DNA of 64,000 bases. It comes from an uncultured Acetatifactor sp. (GTDB lineage: Bacteria; Bacillota; Clostridia; Lachnospirales; Lachnospiraceae). The notes beneath the pieces were generated by a model. It was not told the DNA's origin and made no database searches. It was given only the letters and a program-made list of their open reading frames with translations. Positions within the stretch are counted from its first letter, which is position 1; each line of letters opens with the position of its first letter. The position numbers and the translations under genes were made by a program. This document shows positions 41,210 to 50,964 of the stretch, piece by piece. The DNA is taken from contig CAJTVB010000016.1 in NCBI GenBank assembly GCA_910579755.1, positions 1-64,000 on the forward strand. Reading direction: 5' to 3'.

Positions 41210-43258
41210 TTATCGTCCCGAACCCTTTCTGTGTCTCCTCCTGACAGGCTTGCTTTCTTCGGAAACACTTATAAAAATCGAAATGCTTCTGGGTGGTATT
41301 TCCTTTTCCAGCTCTGCAGCCTCCTGCCCGCCTGTGGATTTCTGCGTTTCTGCCGGCCTTTGCTGTTCTGCTGCCCTTTGCTGCTCTGTCGTCCTCTGCT
41401 GTGCCCCGCCATCCTGCTGTCCTTCTTCATACTGCAGCAGCTCGAGCCCAGCACTTTTGCTCTCTTCTGTGTATTGTTGTTCTCCGTCCCTGAAAGCCTC
41501 ACCCTTATCCGACGTTCCCAAAACCCTCTCCCATTTCATCCCCCGGGGCAGTCTGGGCAGAGCAAGCTTATGGCTTTCCCAATGCATGTTAATGGCCAGA
41601 TATATAAAAGCATCCTCCGTATCTCTGTCCACTCTGGCATATTTTCCGCACAACATGATTCCGATATGCCGAAAATACCCGTCTGTTCTGGGTCTCCAGG
41701 CGCTCTGGCCATGATAGGATAAATCCGGGTATCCGCAGGCAATATAATCCATCAGCCGCAGCTCCTTGTCAGGATGCAGAATCGGATGTGCCTTTCGAAA
41801 GCTCATCATTTTCTTCCAAAATTCCAGTATCCGGGCATTTTTTGATACAAGCCGCCAATCAAGCCAGGTAATGGCATTGTCCTGACAGTAAGGATTATTG
41901 TTTCCCTTCTGCGAATTGCCGAATTCATCCCCCATAAAGATCAGGGGGGTAGATTGGGTAAGAAGCAGCATGCATATGGCATTTTTCATCTGCTGCAGCC
42001 TCAGATCCTTTACCCGGCGGCTGCGGGCAGTTCCCTCCTCACCGCAATTCCAGCTGCAGTTATAGTCATTTCCGTCCCTGTTGTCCTCTCCGTTGGCTTC
42101 ATTGTGTTTGTGGTCGTACATCACCATATCAGCCAATGTAAACCCATTATAATTAGTCAGATAATGAATCCTTCCTGCTTTTTCCGGAATATATCTCATA
42201 TGGCGCAGAACGCAGTCCAGCATGCTCTCGTCACCCTTTAAAAACCTGCGCATATCATATAGGTAGGAATCATTATACTCCGCCAGATGCGGCCTGTCCG
42301 GAGTTTCGTTTCTTCCGTAAATGCAGTCTATCCAAAAGCCCTGATACAAAAGCTTTGTGTCCGCCAGCAGATCGTCAGCCGCTGCCAGATCCACAGGAAG
42401 GTTTTCTCCCAACAGCCGAAAACCATCCACATGATATTCCAGTACCCAGAAACGTAATATTTCTAAAATGCCGCTTCGCTTCACCGTATCAGGAAAATAG
42501 AACTGCATCACCAGCTCCATGTGGTTCCTGTGAAGCGCCTTCACCAGCTCCCGAAATTCTCCTGAGGCATCTCCTGAGGCCGCATAAGCTGCCTTCGGCG
42601 CGTAATAGAAACCCTTTCTATATCCCCAATAATTGATTCTTTTAGAGTCCATTTTGTCTTCCGGCGCCCCAAATAAAGCAGTTTCCCTGACCTCTTCCCC
42701 CAGAGGAGCCTCCTGAAACTCATATGCCGGCTGAAGCTCCAGCGTAGTGACGCCGATTTCCTTCAAGTAGTGGATTTTTTCCATGATTCCCGCAAAGGTA
42801 CCCCGGTGAACCACTCCGGAGGAAGAATGCTTTGTAAACCCTCTCACATGCATGCAGTAAAAATACGCGTCTGCATATGGTATTCTGGGGCACCTGTCAT
42901 CTTCCCAGTCAAAATTTTCTTTTAAAAAGCTCGCCTTCCATTCCGATGTCTTCTGAGATCTGCCAAAGGCTGCCCGTCCCGTAAATGCTCTTCCATATTC
43001 GTCCGCAACAGTCCGCCCTCCCTCATAAAACTGATAAGAAACCGCTTCCGGAGAAATTCCCTCCACCAGCCTGCAATATATATTTCCAACCCGATCTTCC
43101 GGCAGAAAGGGAATCCTTTGTATTTTTTTACCACCATTCAGATCGTACAACAGGATTCCACAATCCGCCTCTTTGGATACGAAGGAAAATCTGATTCCTC
43201 CCGCCTCCGGATGTGCTCCCAGAGGATATGGATTTCTCGTTGTCTTCGCATCTGCCAT
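41210..43258 (-). CDS. GlgX-like GH13 protein with lost catalytic residues (pseudoenzyme)
   Basis: 682 residues from ATG 43258 (GGAGG eight bases upstream). An N-terminal CBM48-like domain (YPLGAHPEAGGIRFSFVSKE) leads to a GH13 barrel most like glycogen debranching GlgX, with LTNYNGFTLADMVMYDHKHN and the unmistakable NEANGEDNRDGNDYNCSWNC. The catalytic residues are gone: the nucleophile region reads VDGFRLLGEN (Leu for Asp), the acid/base region KLLYQGFW (Gln for Glu), the third TNYNGF (Asn for Asp, Tyr for His), and region I reads MQFYFPDTV without DxxxNH. The fold is otherwise full length, then a Gln/Glu-rich linker and basic end. It may bind glycogen or regulate its enzymes. Confidence 0.82.
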   Translation of the reverse strand: MADAKTTRNPYPLGAHPEAGGIRFSFVSKEADCGILLYDLNGGKKIQRIPFLPEDRVGNIYCRLVEGISPEAVSYQFYEGGRTVADEYGRAFTGRAAFGRSQKTSEWKASFLKENFDWEDDRCPRIPYADAYFYCMHVRGFTKHSSSGVVHRGTFAGIMEKIHYLKEIGVTTLELQPAYEFQEAPLGEEVRETALFGAPEDKMDSKRINYWGYRKGFYYAPKAAYAASGDASGEFRELVKALHRNHMELVMQFYFPDTVKRSGILEILRFWVLEYHVDGFRLLGENLPVDLAAADDLLADTKLLYQGFWIDCIYGRNETPDRPHLAEYNDSYLYDMRRFLKGDESMLDCVLRHMRYIPEKAGRIHYLTNYNGFTLADMVMYDHKHNEANGEDNRDGNDYNCSWNCGEEGTARSRRVKDLRLQQMKNAICMLLLTQSTPLIFMGDEFGNSQKGNNNPYCQDNAITWLDWRLVSKNARILEFWKKMMSFRKAHPILHPDKELRLMDYIACGYPDLSYHGQSAWRPRTDGYFRHIGIMLCGKYARVDRDTEDAFIYLAINMHWESHKLALPRLPRGMKWERVLGTSDKGEAFRDGEQQYTEESKSAGLELLQYEEGQQDGGAQQRTTEQQRAAEQQRPAETQKSTGGQEAAELEKEIPPRSISIFISVSEESKPVRRRHRKGSGR

Positions 43259-43394
43259 AGGTGTCTCCTCCATCTCTGAAACCATTAAATTTCCTGCATT
43301 TTGTACCCACATATTTTATATTTCACATTATACTGTATGGATTACAAAATCACAAGCATTCTTTTTGGATTGTAATGCCAACTTGGACATACCA

Positions 43395-43422
43395 TTGACA
43401 AATTCTGAAAAAAGACTATGAT
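43395..43422 (+). promoter_or_regulatory. Promoter of the CapA-like gene
   Basis: TTGACA (43395-43400), 16-base spacer, TATGAT (43417-43422), about 50 bases before the ATG. Confidence 0.65.
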
Positions 43423-43471
43423 ACAAACAAAGAAAACAATATCAGAATATGATTATAAGGGAGACAGACCC

Positions 43472-44830
43472 ATGAAAAAAAGAATTATTTTTTTGATTTC
43501 CATCTTAATTCCGGGAGCTATTTTGATCTATCTGGCGGCAGCTCCGCTTCTTTTTCCCCAGGAAAATACCGCTGTGCTTCCGGGATTGTCCGAATCGGAG
43601 GATGCCACTTTGCCCTCAGAATCATCCGGAGAATCCCTTTCTTCGAATCCCCTTGCGCAGGAGTCTTCCGAATACCCGGAGTACTCCAAAAGCTCCGATC
43701 CCTCTGAAAGCCCTGATGTTTTTCAAGAATATGATATCACCCTCATGGCGCTGGGTGACAATCTAATGCACATGGGAATTGTCAATACAGGAAAACAGTC
43801 TGACGGTACCTACGATTATTCCTTCCTGTTTCAGGAAATAACCGATTATCTGGAAGCCGCCGATCTTAAGGTCATCAACCAGGAAACCATTTTCGGCGGA
43901 AACGAACTTGGTTTCTCCGGATATCCTTATTTCAATTCTCCCACCCAAGTAGGAGATGCCATTGCCGCCGCGGGCTTTAATATCGTACTTCAGGCAACAA
44001 ATCACGCGGCAGATCAGGGAATCAACGGAATATACCATTGTGTGGATTTCTGGAAAAAATATCCCCAGATCCTGCAGACCGGCATAAACAGTGAGAGCAG
44101 CGAAGAGGAACAATCCTCCATTCCGCTGGTCACAATAAAAGACGTTACCTTTGCCATTCTAAACTATACCTATGGCCCGAATATGGAGACATTGCCCTCC
44201 AGTCTCAGAGGCCACCTGAATATGCTCTGTGCGTACAACGAATCCAGCGGAGCCATTGATTTTACCAGCCTCAATCCTCAGGTTGCAGAGGATATCCGCC
44301 AGGCCAGACAGCTTGCGGATATTGTCATCGTATTCCCTCACTGGGGAACGGAATATCAGGACAGGCCTTCCAGCTATCAAAAGGCCTTCGCACAGGAAAT
44401 GACAGAGGCAGGAGCTGATCTGATTATAGGGACACATCCCCATGTGCCCCAGCCCGTGGAATGGATAACCGCCGAAAACGGCAACCGTGCTTTATGCTAC
44501 TATTCTCTGGGCAATTATGTCTCCACTCAGAAGCAGGCCCTGTGCATGCTGGAGGAGATGGCATGGGTCACCTTTCACGTGACAGAAGACACTGTTTCCA
44601 TCAAGGATGAAAACACAGGGGTACTTCCTCTGGTCTGTCACTACAAAAGCGGTCCCTTGCGGCTGGAAGGTATCTATCCTTTGGAAGAATACACGGAAGA
44701 GCTTGCCGGCAGCCATGGTATTCGCAGTTATGGAGGCGTAGCCTTATATTTGTCTGACCTGCAGGCCTGGAGCCAGGATATTTTCGGCGAATGGATCTTG
44801 TCCTCGGAAGATATCCTGGGCCAGCCATGA
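43472..44830 (+). CDS. CapA-family protein (poly-gamma-glutamate/capsule-type metallophosphatase fold)
   Basis: 452 residues from ATG 43472 (AAGGGAG upstream). N-terminal membrane anchor ~3-23, a Ser/Glu-rich linker to ~80, then the PGA_cap domain: LMALGDNLMHMGIV, KVINQETIFGGNE, LQATNHAADQG, DIVIVFPHWGTEYQ and IIGTHPHVPQPVEW, the Asp/Asn/His ligands of this family. CapA/PgsA proteins take part in capsule polyglutamate export or act as envelope phosphatases. No capB or capC is nearby, so a polyglutamate role is not supported. Confidence 0.88.
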   Translation: MKKRIIFLISILIPGAILIYLAAAPLLFPQENTAVLPGLSESEDATLPSESSGESLSSNPLAQESSEYPEYSKSSDPSESPDVFQEYDITLMALGDNLMHMGIVNTGKQSDGTYDYSFLFQEITDYLEAADLKVINQETIFGGNELGFSGYPYFNSPTQVGDAIAAAGFNIVLQATNHAADQGINGIYHCVDFWKKYPQILQTGINSESSEEEQSSIPLVTIKDVTFAILNYTYGPNMETLPSSLRGHLNMLCAYNESSGAIDFTSLNPQVAEDIRQARQLADIVIVFPHWGTEYQDRPSSYQKAFAQEMTEAGADLIIGTHPHVPQPVEWITAENGNRALCYYSLGNYVSTQKQALCMLEEMAWVTFHVTEDTVSIKDENTGVLPLVCHYKSGPLRLEGIYPLEEYTEELAGSHGIRSYGGVALYLSDLQAWSQDIFGEWILSSEDILGQP

Positions 44831-44905
44831 CATTTGACAGGTATCTGCTCTTCCGCAAGTGCCGGAAGACAGTCAATCGCCCTCTTTTTGTCCATTGCGC
44901 CATAC

Positions 44906-46135
44906 TCAGTCAATCAGATTCTTCACCCCCAGAATGGTGTCATAATCCGCTTTGTAGATTACTACACCCTTTCTGGGGTTTGCTGAATGGATGATCTGCC
45001 CGTCTCCTATATACATGGCCACATGGGTGCATTTTCCCTTAGATCCGTAACAGATAATATCTCCCGGCTGTATCTCGCTGTATGATATGCTTCTCCCGGC
45101 ATTGGAAAGCTGTCCTGCCGGTGTCCTGCTGACGGAATATCCGAATTCCGCATAAATTAGGCTGGTAAAGCCGGAACAATCTGTTCCTCCTTCCAACGTC
45201 TTTCCTCCATGAATGTACACATTCCCCAAAAACTGCATGGCATAATCTACAATCTGTGAACGCAGTTCTTCATTTGTAGAATAAACACCCGACGGCGGTG
45301 TCACATTGATGGCTGTATTCTCCGAGACCTCCTGCTCTGTCACATTCTGCCTTGCCTCCAGAGCTCTTCTTTCCTCCAGCTCTCTTGCTTCCTCCTCCAA
45401 GGTCTTGGCATAAACAAACTCCTCCATGACCGTAACATACTCCGATGCCACATAGCCGCTTATGCCCTCCGTATATTGAACCTTTAGCCACTCGCCCTGA
45501 TCCTCCAGCATCTGGAGCCTCTCGCCGTTATCAATATATCCGATTCTTTTTGCTCCTAGATCGGGCGCTTCTCGCACATTCAGTCTATCGGCAGCCACCA
45601 CCGCATACCGGGTCACATAATCGTCAATTACAGCCGCCGCATTTTCTCCATACAGAAAATATTCTGCCTTGATATACCCTTCCACATTTCCGGAAATAAT
45701 CTGAAACCATTCCCCGTCTTCACCAGCCTTGTCCAAAATCTGGGCCACCGCTCCATGATATATCTTTCCGGCAATATCTCCTTCCACGCTGGGCAGAGTC
45801 CGGACATTCACATAATTGTTCACATTGGCAATTGCCAGATCCGCATATTCGTCACTGGCCTCATCCTCCTGCTCCAGGGCCGCTATAACAGCCTGAAGCG
45901 TTTCCTGGGAAAGAGCTGCTGCCGGATCACCGTTTTCAAAGAAGAACTGTACTCCGCCGCAAACTACAACTTGTTCTTCCTGTACAGATCTGCCGCCTGT
46001 CTCCCCATTTGTTCCAGGAAGCTCCGCCGCCATCACCCTTATGCCTCTATACGCTCCCATAACTCCAATAACCCAAATGCCTGCAAGCCCCAGACCCAGA
46101 CTCGCACGGAAAATCTTTATCTTATGGTATTTCAT
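44906..46135 (-). CDS. NlpC/P60 endopeptidase with two SH3 domains
   Basis: 409 residues. Signal anchor ~10-33, then two bacterial SH3 domains (NYVNVRTLPSVEGDIAGKIY at ~108 and DRLNVREAPDLGAKRIGYI at ~180), a Glu/Arg-rich coiled linker (~245-275), and the NlpC/P60 domain with the Cys nucleophile in GGTDCSGFTSLIY, the His in KCTHVAMYIGDG and a third polar residue in IIHSANPRKG. Cleaves the D-Glu to diamino acid bond in wall peptides, acting outside the cell in turnover or separation. Convergent with the CapA gene. Confidence 0.92.
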   Translation of the reverse strand: MKYHKIKIFRASLGLGLAGIWVIGVMGAYRGIRVMAAELPGTNGETGGRSVQEEQVVVCGGVQFFFENGDPAAALSQETLQAVIAALEQEDEASDEYADLAIANVNNYVNVRTLPSVEGDIAGKIYHGAVAQILDKAGEDGEWFQIISGNVEGYIKAEYFLYGENAAAVIDDYVTRYAVVAADRLNVREAPDLGAKRIGYIDNGERLQMLEDQGEWLKVQYTEGISGYVASEYVTVMEEFVYAKTLEEEARELEERRALEARQNVTEQEVSENTAINVTPPSGVYSTNEELRSQIVDYAMQFLGNVYIHGGKTLEGGTDCSGFTSLIYAEFGYSVSRTPAGQLSNAGRSISYSEIQPGDIICYGSKGKCTHVAMYIGDGQIIHSANPRKGVVIYKADYDTILGVKNLID

Positions 46136-46353
46136 ATTCCACTCCCATTCATTCCCAGATCACCCATTCCTTCAAATCACAAACGGCCATTCGGCCATTT
46201 CCTGCCTTGAATAAGGTCATTTTACCATAGATTCCCCTCCATGCCAACGGATATATTACATAAATATTAAGTTTGTGTAACAATTATTTGTAACATTTGA
46301 TTCCACTCACCTTGTGCATTGTTCACACCAATCCCATTGTTAAAAGTATTATA

Positions 46354-46382
46354 TTGCGTAGTCCATGAAAAAAGTGTATAAT
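46354..46382 (+). promoter_or_regulatory. Promoter of the DUF1292 gene
   Basis: TTGCGT (46354-46359), 17-base spacer, TATAAT (46377-46382). Confidence 0.65.
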
Positions 46383-46425
46383 TACCTTAAACAAAATAAA
46401 TGCCGGAGCAGGCAAGGGAGGTATC

Positions 46426-46746
46426 ATGGGAAAAAATAAAGATTTTGAAGATGAAGAAATGACTGTGGAACTGGAATTGGATGACGGAACGATTGTAAAC
46501 TGTGCTATTATCACGATTCTCACCGTGGAATCAAAGGACTATATCGTATTAATGCCGCTGGATGATCAGGGTGAAAATGAAGACGGCGAAGTATGGTTTT
46601 ACAGCTATAGCGAAAATCCTGATGACCCCAACGAGGAACCTGTACTTGATTACATTGAAGATGATGACGAGTATGAAAAGGTTGCGGAGGCCTTTGACGA
46701 GTTCCTGGACAACTGCGAATTTGATGAACTGGTGGACGAGCCATAA
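46426..46746 (+). CDS. DUF1292 protein
   Basis: 106 residues, strongly acidic. The pattern VELELDDGTIVNCAIITILT, then DYIVLMPLDDQGENEDGEVW and FYSYSENPDDPNEEPVLDYI, is DUF1292 (YrzB-like) of unknown role. GGGAGG precedes the ATG. Its last 97 bp overlap the 3' end of the convergent helicase gene. Confidence 0.88.
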   Translation: MGKNKDFEDEEMTVELELDDGTIVNCAIITILTVESKDYIVLMPLDDQGENEDGEVWFYSYSENPDDPNEEPVLDYIEDDDEYEKVAEAFDEFLDNCEFDELVDEP

Positions 46747-48647
46747 AGAGGCGCCAGAAACCTGGAAGCCTGCCTGGGACGTGTACTGCTGCCTGTCAAG
46801 TACAAAAGTTCCAGGCTTTTCTTTGCCCTTGTCATAGCCACATAAAAAATTCGGCGCTCTTCCTCCACATCCTCGGGATCCGGCATTCTGCCATGGGGAA
46901 ATATACCCTCGTTGCAATCGGGAATGATCACCTTGTCAAATTCCAGTCCTTTTGCTCCATGTACTGTCATCAGACAGATAGATTCCAAGGCCCTCTGGCT
47001 TTTCTGCCTATTTCCTTCTTCCAGCGATCTTGTGTATGCTTCCTGAGCATCCATCCATTCTCGAACGTTCCCGTAGCTTCCTCCGTCCGATTTCAGCCAT
47101 TCCATCAGTCTGCGCCATTCATCCCATTTGTCCGGATCCCCTGCGGACCTTTCCTTCAAAAAGCCTTCATATCCTGCCGCCCTGCAGACATACGATACAG
47201 CCAGCCCCGGCGATAAGCTCCTGATAATGCACAGCTGACGTTGAAAGCTGTGAAGATTCTCCAGAGCTTTTCTCCTGTAATTTGCCGAAAGCTCTGCCCG
47301 TTCATAATAAGAAATCATCTCTTCCAAAGAAGAGCAGGAAGCCGCCGCTTCTCTGCTGATATATCTGGATGGCCTGTTCATTATTCTAAGTATGCTCTCC
47401 CTGTTCCATTTTCCCTGTGCCAGGGACAGATAGGCCATAATATCCCTCACAATAAAATGTTCATATATGCTTTGAGGTTTTTCATTCATCGCATAGGGAA
47501 TATCCTCCCGCCTAAGCCGCGACGCCAGCCCCTGCATATAAGTATTGGTTCGGAATAGCACAGCACACTGTCCTTCCCCTCCCATACATCCCCCGGATGC
47601 TGAATGCCACTCTCGCAAATGTTCTGTCAAATAATGATACTGTTCTTCTCTGTCACCAAAGGACAGGATCTTCAACTCCTCTCTCTGGATACTTTTTCCT
47701 GGAATTTCTGTGCAATGAGCCGCCGGCACAAGATCCTTCACAAAGCGGTTGCTGTTTTCGTTAATCACTGCCAGCGACGATTCAACGATTATCCTTTCAC
47801 TTCGATAATTTATATTCAGCAAAATCCTCCGGGCCTGAAACTCCTCTGCAAAACGCCTCAGGCATTCCGGACGGGAGCCGCGGAATCCATAAATAGACTG
47901 ATCATCATCTCCCACTGCAAAAATATTATAGGGAGCCTTTGTCAAGAGCTTTACCGTCTCATACTGCACAGGATTAATATCCTGAAATTCATCGATCAGT
48001 ATATGCCTAAAACGATTTTGCCAGTATTTCCTCAGTTCCTGATCACCCAACAACGCTTTTTTGCAGTCACACAGCATATCGTCAAAATCAAACCCTTTCT
48101 TTTTGACCAAAGCCTGCTCATACAAATCCAGTACCTTCCAAAAATCCTTCTGCCATTCCCGCGGGACCTTTTGAAGTACCTGCTGACGGTCTGCAACATT
48201 CTTATAAAAGCTGAAGGCCGCCAAAAGCCCTGACGCATCCTCTGACAGCTCGTTTAACGCAGTCTCTTGTCCGTCCCGGTTTTTAAACTGTTTCAAAATC
48301 GGAACTAAAATATTTTTTTTCTGAAATCCGGAAAGAAGATTCCGGCCATGGATTAAATGAGAGGCTTTCAAAATATGGTAGAAAACAGAATGAAAGGTGC
48401 CAAAACATACGGGCCGGAGGCCATCTGACGAGTCCCGATACCGACGCTGCATGGATATGGCCGCTTCTTTTGTGAAGGTGATAACGAGAATCTGTTCTGC
48501 CGGCACACCAATCTCCAGCAGATACAAGATCCGGTTGATAATAGTAAAGGTTTTTCCGGAGCCGGGCCCTGCCAGCAAAAGCAGCGGGCCCTCTCCGTAA
48601 GTCACAGACTGTCGCTGTGCATCGTTCAGTTTTCTCAGATCAGGCAT
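46650..48647 (-). CDS. UvrD/PcrA-like superfamily 1 helicase
   Basis: 665 residues. Motif I LLLAGPGSGKTFTIINRI, Ia ILVITFTKEAA, II HILIDEFQDINPVQYE, III AVGDDDQSIYGFRGS, V LMTVHGAKGLEFDKVIIPDCNEG and VI RRIFYVAMTRAKKSLELL are all intact. Shorter than PcrA (~740), with no conserved C-terminal region; the last ~30 residues are Ser/Asn-rich and are simply the antisense of the acidic DUF1292 gene. The ATG overlaps the end of gltX by 8 bp, so translation is coupled. Likely a DNA repair helicase. Confidence 0.9.
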   Translation of the reverse strand: MPDLRKLNDAQRQSVTYGEGPLLLLAGPGSGKTFTIINRILYLLEIGVPAEQILVITFTKEAAISMQRRYRDSSDGLRPVCFGTFHSVFYHILKASHLIHGRNLLSGFQKKNILVPILKQFKNRDGQETALNELSEDASGLLAAFSFYKNVADRQQVLQKVPREWQKDFWKVLDLYEQALVKKKGFDFDDMLCDCKKALLGDQELRKYWQNRFRHILIDEFQDINPVQYETVKLLTKAPYNIFAVGDDDQSIYGFRGSRPECLRRFAEEFQARRILLNINYRSERIIVESSLAVINENSNRFVKDLVPAAHCTEIPGKSIQREELKILSFGDREEQYHYLTEHLREWHSASGGCMGGEGQCAVLFRTNTYMQGLASRLRREDIPYAMNEKPQSIYEHFIVRDIMAYLSLAQGKWNRESILRIMNRPSRYISREAAASCSSLEEMISYYERAELSANYRRKALENLHSFQRQLCIIRSLSPGLAVSYVCRAAGYEGFLKERSAGDPDKWDEWRRLMEWLKSDGGSYGNVREWMDAQEAYTRSLEEGNRQKSQRALESICLMTVHGAKGLEFDKVIIPDCNEGIFPHGRMPDPEDVEEERRIFYVAMTRAKKSLELLYLTGSSTRPRQASRFLAPLYGSSTSSSNSQLSRNSSKASATFSYSSSSSM

Positions 48648-50109
48648 TTTCCAGCATTTCTATCCCTTTCCGGATTCGCCTGAGAGTCTCGTCCCTGCCC
48701 AGGATCTCCATAATCTCGGTAGCTCCGGCGGGAGTCATCTGCCTGCCGGAAACAGCCGTCCGGATAGGCCACATTACATAGCCATTTTTACAGCCCTTTT
48801 CTTCCACATAGTGTACAAGCATCTGGTACAGCCCGTCATTACTGTAATCTGCCTGCTTTTCCAGCAAAGGAAGAACCTCCCAAAGCACCTCCAGTGACGA
48901 TGCTTTGTCCGTCTTCATTTTCTTGTGGGTGTACATATCTGTATCATATTCCGGCAGTTCTTCGAAAAAGCTGACCATTTCCATAATATCAGGCAGAACC
49001 TCGATCCGTGTCTTTACCATTGCGGCAATCTTTCTCAGATCAAAGGATTTCGTCAGGGCTTTCTTCAAAAAAGGCTCCGCCATCCGGTAAAACACCTTAA
49101 AGTCCATGGCTTTAATATACTCGCCGTTCATCCAGCGAAGCTTTACGATATCGAACACCGCCGGAGACTTACTGATTCTGTGATAATCAAACTCCCGGAT
49201 CAATTCCTCCAGAGTAAACATTTCCCGGTTATCTTCAGGACTCCACCCCAGAAGGGCTATATAATTTATCACGGCCTCAGCCACAAATCCCTGCTCCATA
49301 AGATCCTCAAAGGAAGAATGACCGCTCCTCTTGGACAGCTTTTTGTGATTTTCGTCTGTGATCAGAGGAAGATGCACATACACGGGAATTTTCCAGCCAA
49401 AGGCGTCATACAGTCTGACATATTTGGGCGAAGAAGAAAGATACTCATTCCCTCTCACCACATGAGTGATGTTCATGGTATGATCATCCACCACATTTGC
49501 AAAATTGTAGGTGGGATATCCGTCCGATTTGATCAGAATCATATCATCAAGCTCGGCATTCTCCACCGTAATGTCCCCATAAAGCTCGTCGTGAAAGGTA
49601 GTGGTTCCCTCGCTGGGATTGTTCTGACGGATTACAAAGGGTTTTCCCGCCGCCAAATTTGCCTCAATCTCCTCCTGAGACAGGGACAGACAGTGCTTAT
49701 CGTAAATGGTAATTTCCTTTCCCTCCACCACCTCTGTTTTCAGGGAAGCCAGCCTCTCCTTATCACAAAAACAGTAATATGCCTCTCCTTTGTCAATCAA
49801 TTCCCTGGCATATTTCATATAGATGCCCGTCTTCATCCGTTCACTCTGTACATAAGGTCCATATCCGCCGTCCTTATCAGGGCCCTCGTCATGCTTTAGT
49901 CCTGTCTTCTCCAACGTGCGGTAGATAATTTCCGTGGCCCCCTCCACAAAACGCTCCTGGTCCGTGTCCTCGATCCGGAGCATAAAGCTGCCACCCTCAT
50001 GCTTCGCAATCAAAAATTCATACAAAGCGGATCTGAGGTTTCCCACATGCATTTTTCCCGTAGGGCTGGGCGCATACCTTGTTCTGATTTTTACCACTGC
50101 TTCTTTCAT
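48640..50109 (-). CDS. gltX: Glutamyl-tRNA synthetase
   Basis: 489 residues. HIGH-type motif in YAPSPTGKMHVGNLRSALYE, KMSKS-type motif KKLSKRSGHSS near residue 240, and VDDHTMNITHVVRGNEYLSS for glutamate binding. Charges tRNA-Glu; which tRNAs are used cannot be told here. AAAGGAAG precedes the ATG. Upstream partner of the helicase gene. Confidence 0.95.
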   Translation of the reverse strand: MKEAVVKIRTRYAPSPTGKMHVGNLRSALYEFLIAKHEGGSFMLRIEDTDQERFVEGATEIIYRTLEKTGLKHDEGPDKDGGYGPYVQSERMKTGIYMKYARELIDKGEAYYCFCDKERLASLKTEVVEGKEITIYDKHCLSLSQEEIEANLAAGKPFVIRQNNPSEGTTTFHDELYGDITVENAELDDMILIKSDGYPTYNFANVVDDHTMNITHVVRGNEYLSSSPKYVRLYDAFGWKIPVYVHLPLITDENHKKLSKRSGHSSFEDLMEQGFVAEAVINYIALLGWSPEDNREMFTLEELIREFDYHRISKSPAVFDIVKLRWMNGEYIKAMDFKVFYRMAEPFLKKALTKSFDLRKIAAMVKTRIEVLPDIMEMVSFFEELPEYDTDMYTHKKMKTDKASSLEVLWEVLPLLEKQADYSNDGLYQMLVHYVEEKGCKNGYVMWPIRTAVSGRQMTPAGATEIMEILGRDETLRRIRKGIEMLENA

Positions 50110-50133
50110 GTCTGTCTTCCTTTACGTTTCTGT

Positions 50134-50334
50134 TTATTCTTGATTCCCTTTTTTGCGGATATATTCCATTTCCAGCTTATATGCCATAAGCCGCAGCAGA
50201 TAATCCGGCATCTGCCGGTTTCCCAGCTCCCAGTCCTGTACAGTCCTGTATGGAATTCCAAAATAATCTGAAAACTCTTTGCGGTTCATTCCTGTCTTTG
50301 CCCGCATCTCTATCAGTTCTTCCCTTAATCCCAT
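50134..50334 (-). CDS. Small XRE-type helix-turn-helix protein
   Basis: 66 residues from ATG 50334 (GGGGGA upstream); longer starts at 50448 give an Arg-rich, unlikely extension. REELIEMRAKTGMNRKEFSD, then YFGIPYRTVQDWELGNRQMPD, form the HTH; the end is charged. Resembles small transcription factors of toxin-antitoxin or phage type but no partner toxin is adjacent. Lies 24 bp upstream of gltX. Confidence 0.75.
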   Translation of the reverse strand: MGLREELIEMRAKTGMNRKEFSDYFGIPYRTVQDWELGNRQMPDYLLRLMAYKLEMEYIRKKGNQE

Positions 50335-50468
50335 AAAAATCCCCCGGTTTGTCCGCATATATTGATACTTTTCACATCTACGCCGGAGGCGCTGAGGAAG
50401 CGGCACAAAACTCTTTTTCCGGAAAGCTCTGCGCCGCCTTATTGCCAATACTTTCGTCTGCCCGAATA

Positions 50469-50819
50469 TTACAACATTTTTAGTTTGTTGTTGTATGTGG
50501 CAATAAAAATATCCTGTATCTCCTGCTTTGACTTGATATCACTTGCAAGCTTTACGCACTCGTGCAGATTTCTTAAAAGATCCAGGTGCCTTTCCGCCAC
50601 ACGGCGAATGTTGACACTGATTTCATTTTCAAGAGTCAATTCTACCTTTGTGACTCTTATGTCAAGAATGTCCGTCTTCTTCTGCAGATTCTGCACATCC
50701 TCCCTCAAACCCTGTACATCCTCCTTCAGGCCCTGCACATTCTCCTGCATTCCCTGCACATTCTCCTTCAGGCCCTGCATCTGCATCAAGAGCCGGTCCA
50801 GTTTTTCGCTGTCTGTCAT
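50469..50819 (-). CDS. Heptad-repeat coiled-coil protein
   Basis: 116 residues. After MTDSEKLDRLLMQMQ there are about five consecutive seven-residue units of the type GLKENVQ / GLREDVQ, encoded by a 21-bp tandem repeat, then QKKTDILDIRVTKVELTLEN and a helical charged tail ending YNNKLKML. AAGGAGG precedes the ATG and a good promoter lies upstream. Similar small proteins occur scattered in Lachnospiraceae; function unknown. Confidence 0.7.
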   Translation of the reverse strand: MTDSEKLDRLLMQMQGLKENVQGMQENVQGLKEDVQGLREDVQNLQKKTDILDIRVTKVELTLENEISVNIRRVAERHLDLLRNLHECVKLASDIKSKQEIQDIFIATYNNKLKML

Positions 50820-50856
50820 ACTGTATCCTCCTTAAAATTATTTCTTTGATACAGCT

Positions 50857-50885
50857 ATTATATCATATAAGTTTTATTCCGTCTA
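50857..50885 (-). promoter_or_regulatory. Promoter of the coiled-coil gene
   Basis: TAGACG (50885-50880), 17-base spacer, TATAAT (50862-50857), minus strand. Confidence 0.6.
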
Positions 50886-50964
50886 CCCGTTTTATACTAA
50901 AACCACAAAAAATATTTAACCGGCAACGATACGGAAGCCTCCCGTGAAGTCAATACACATTTTT

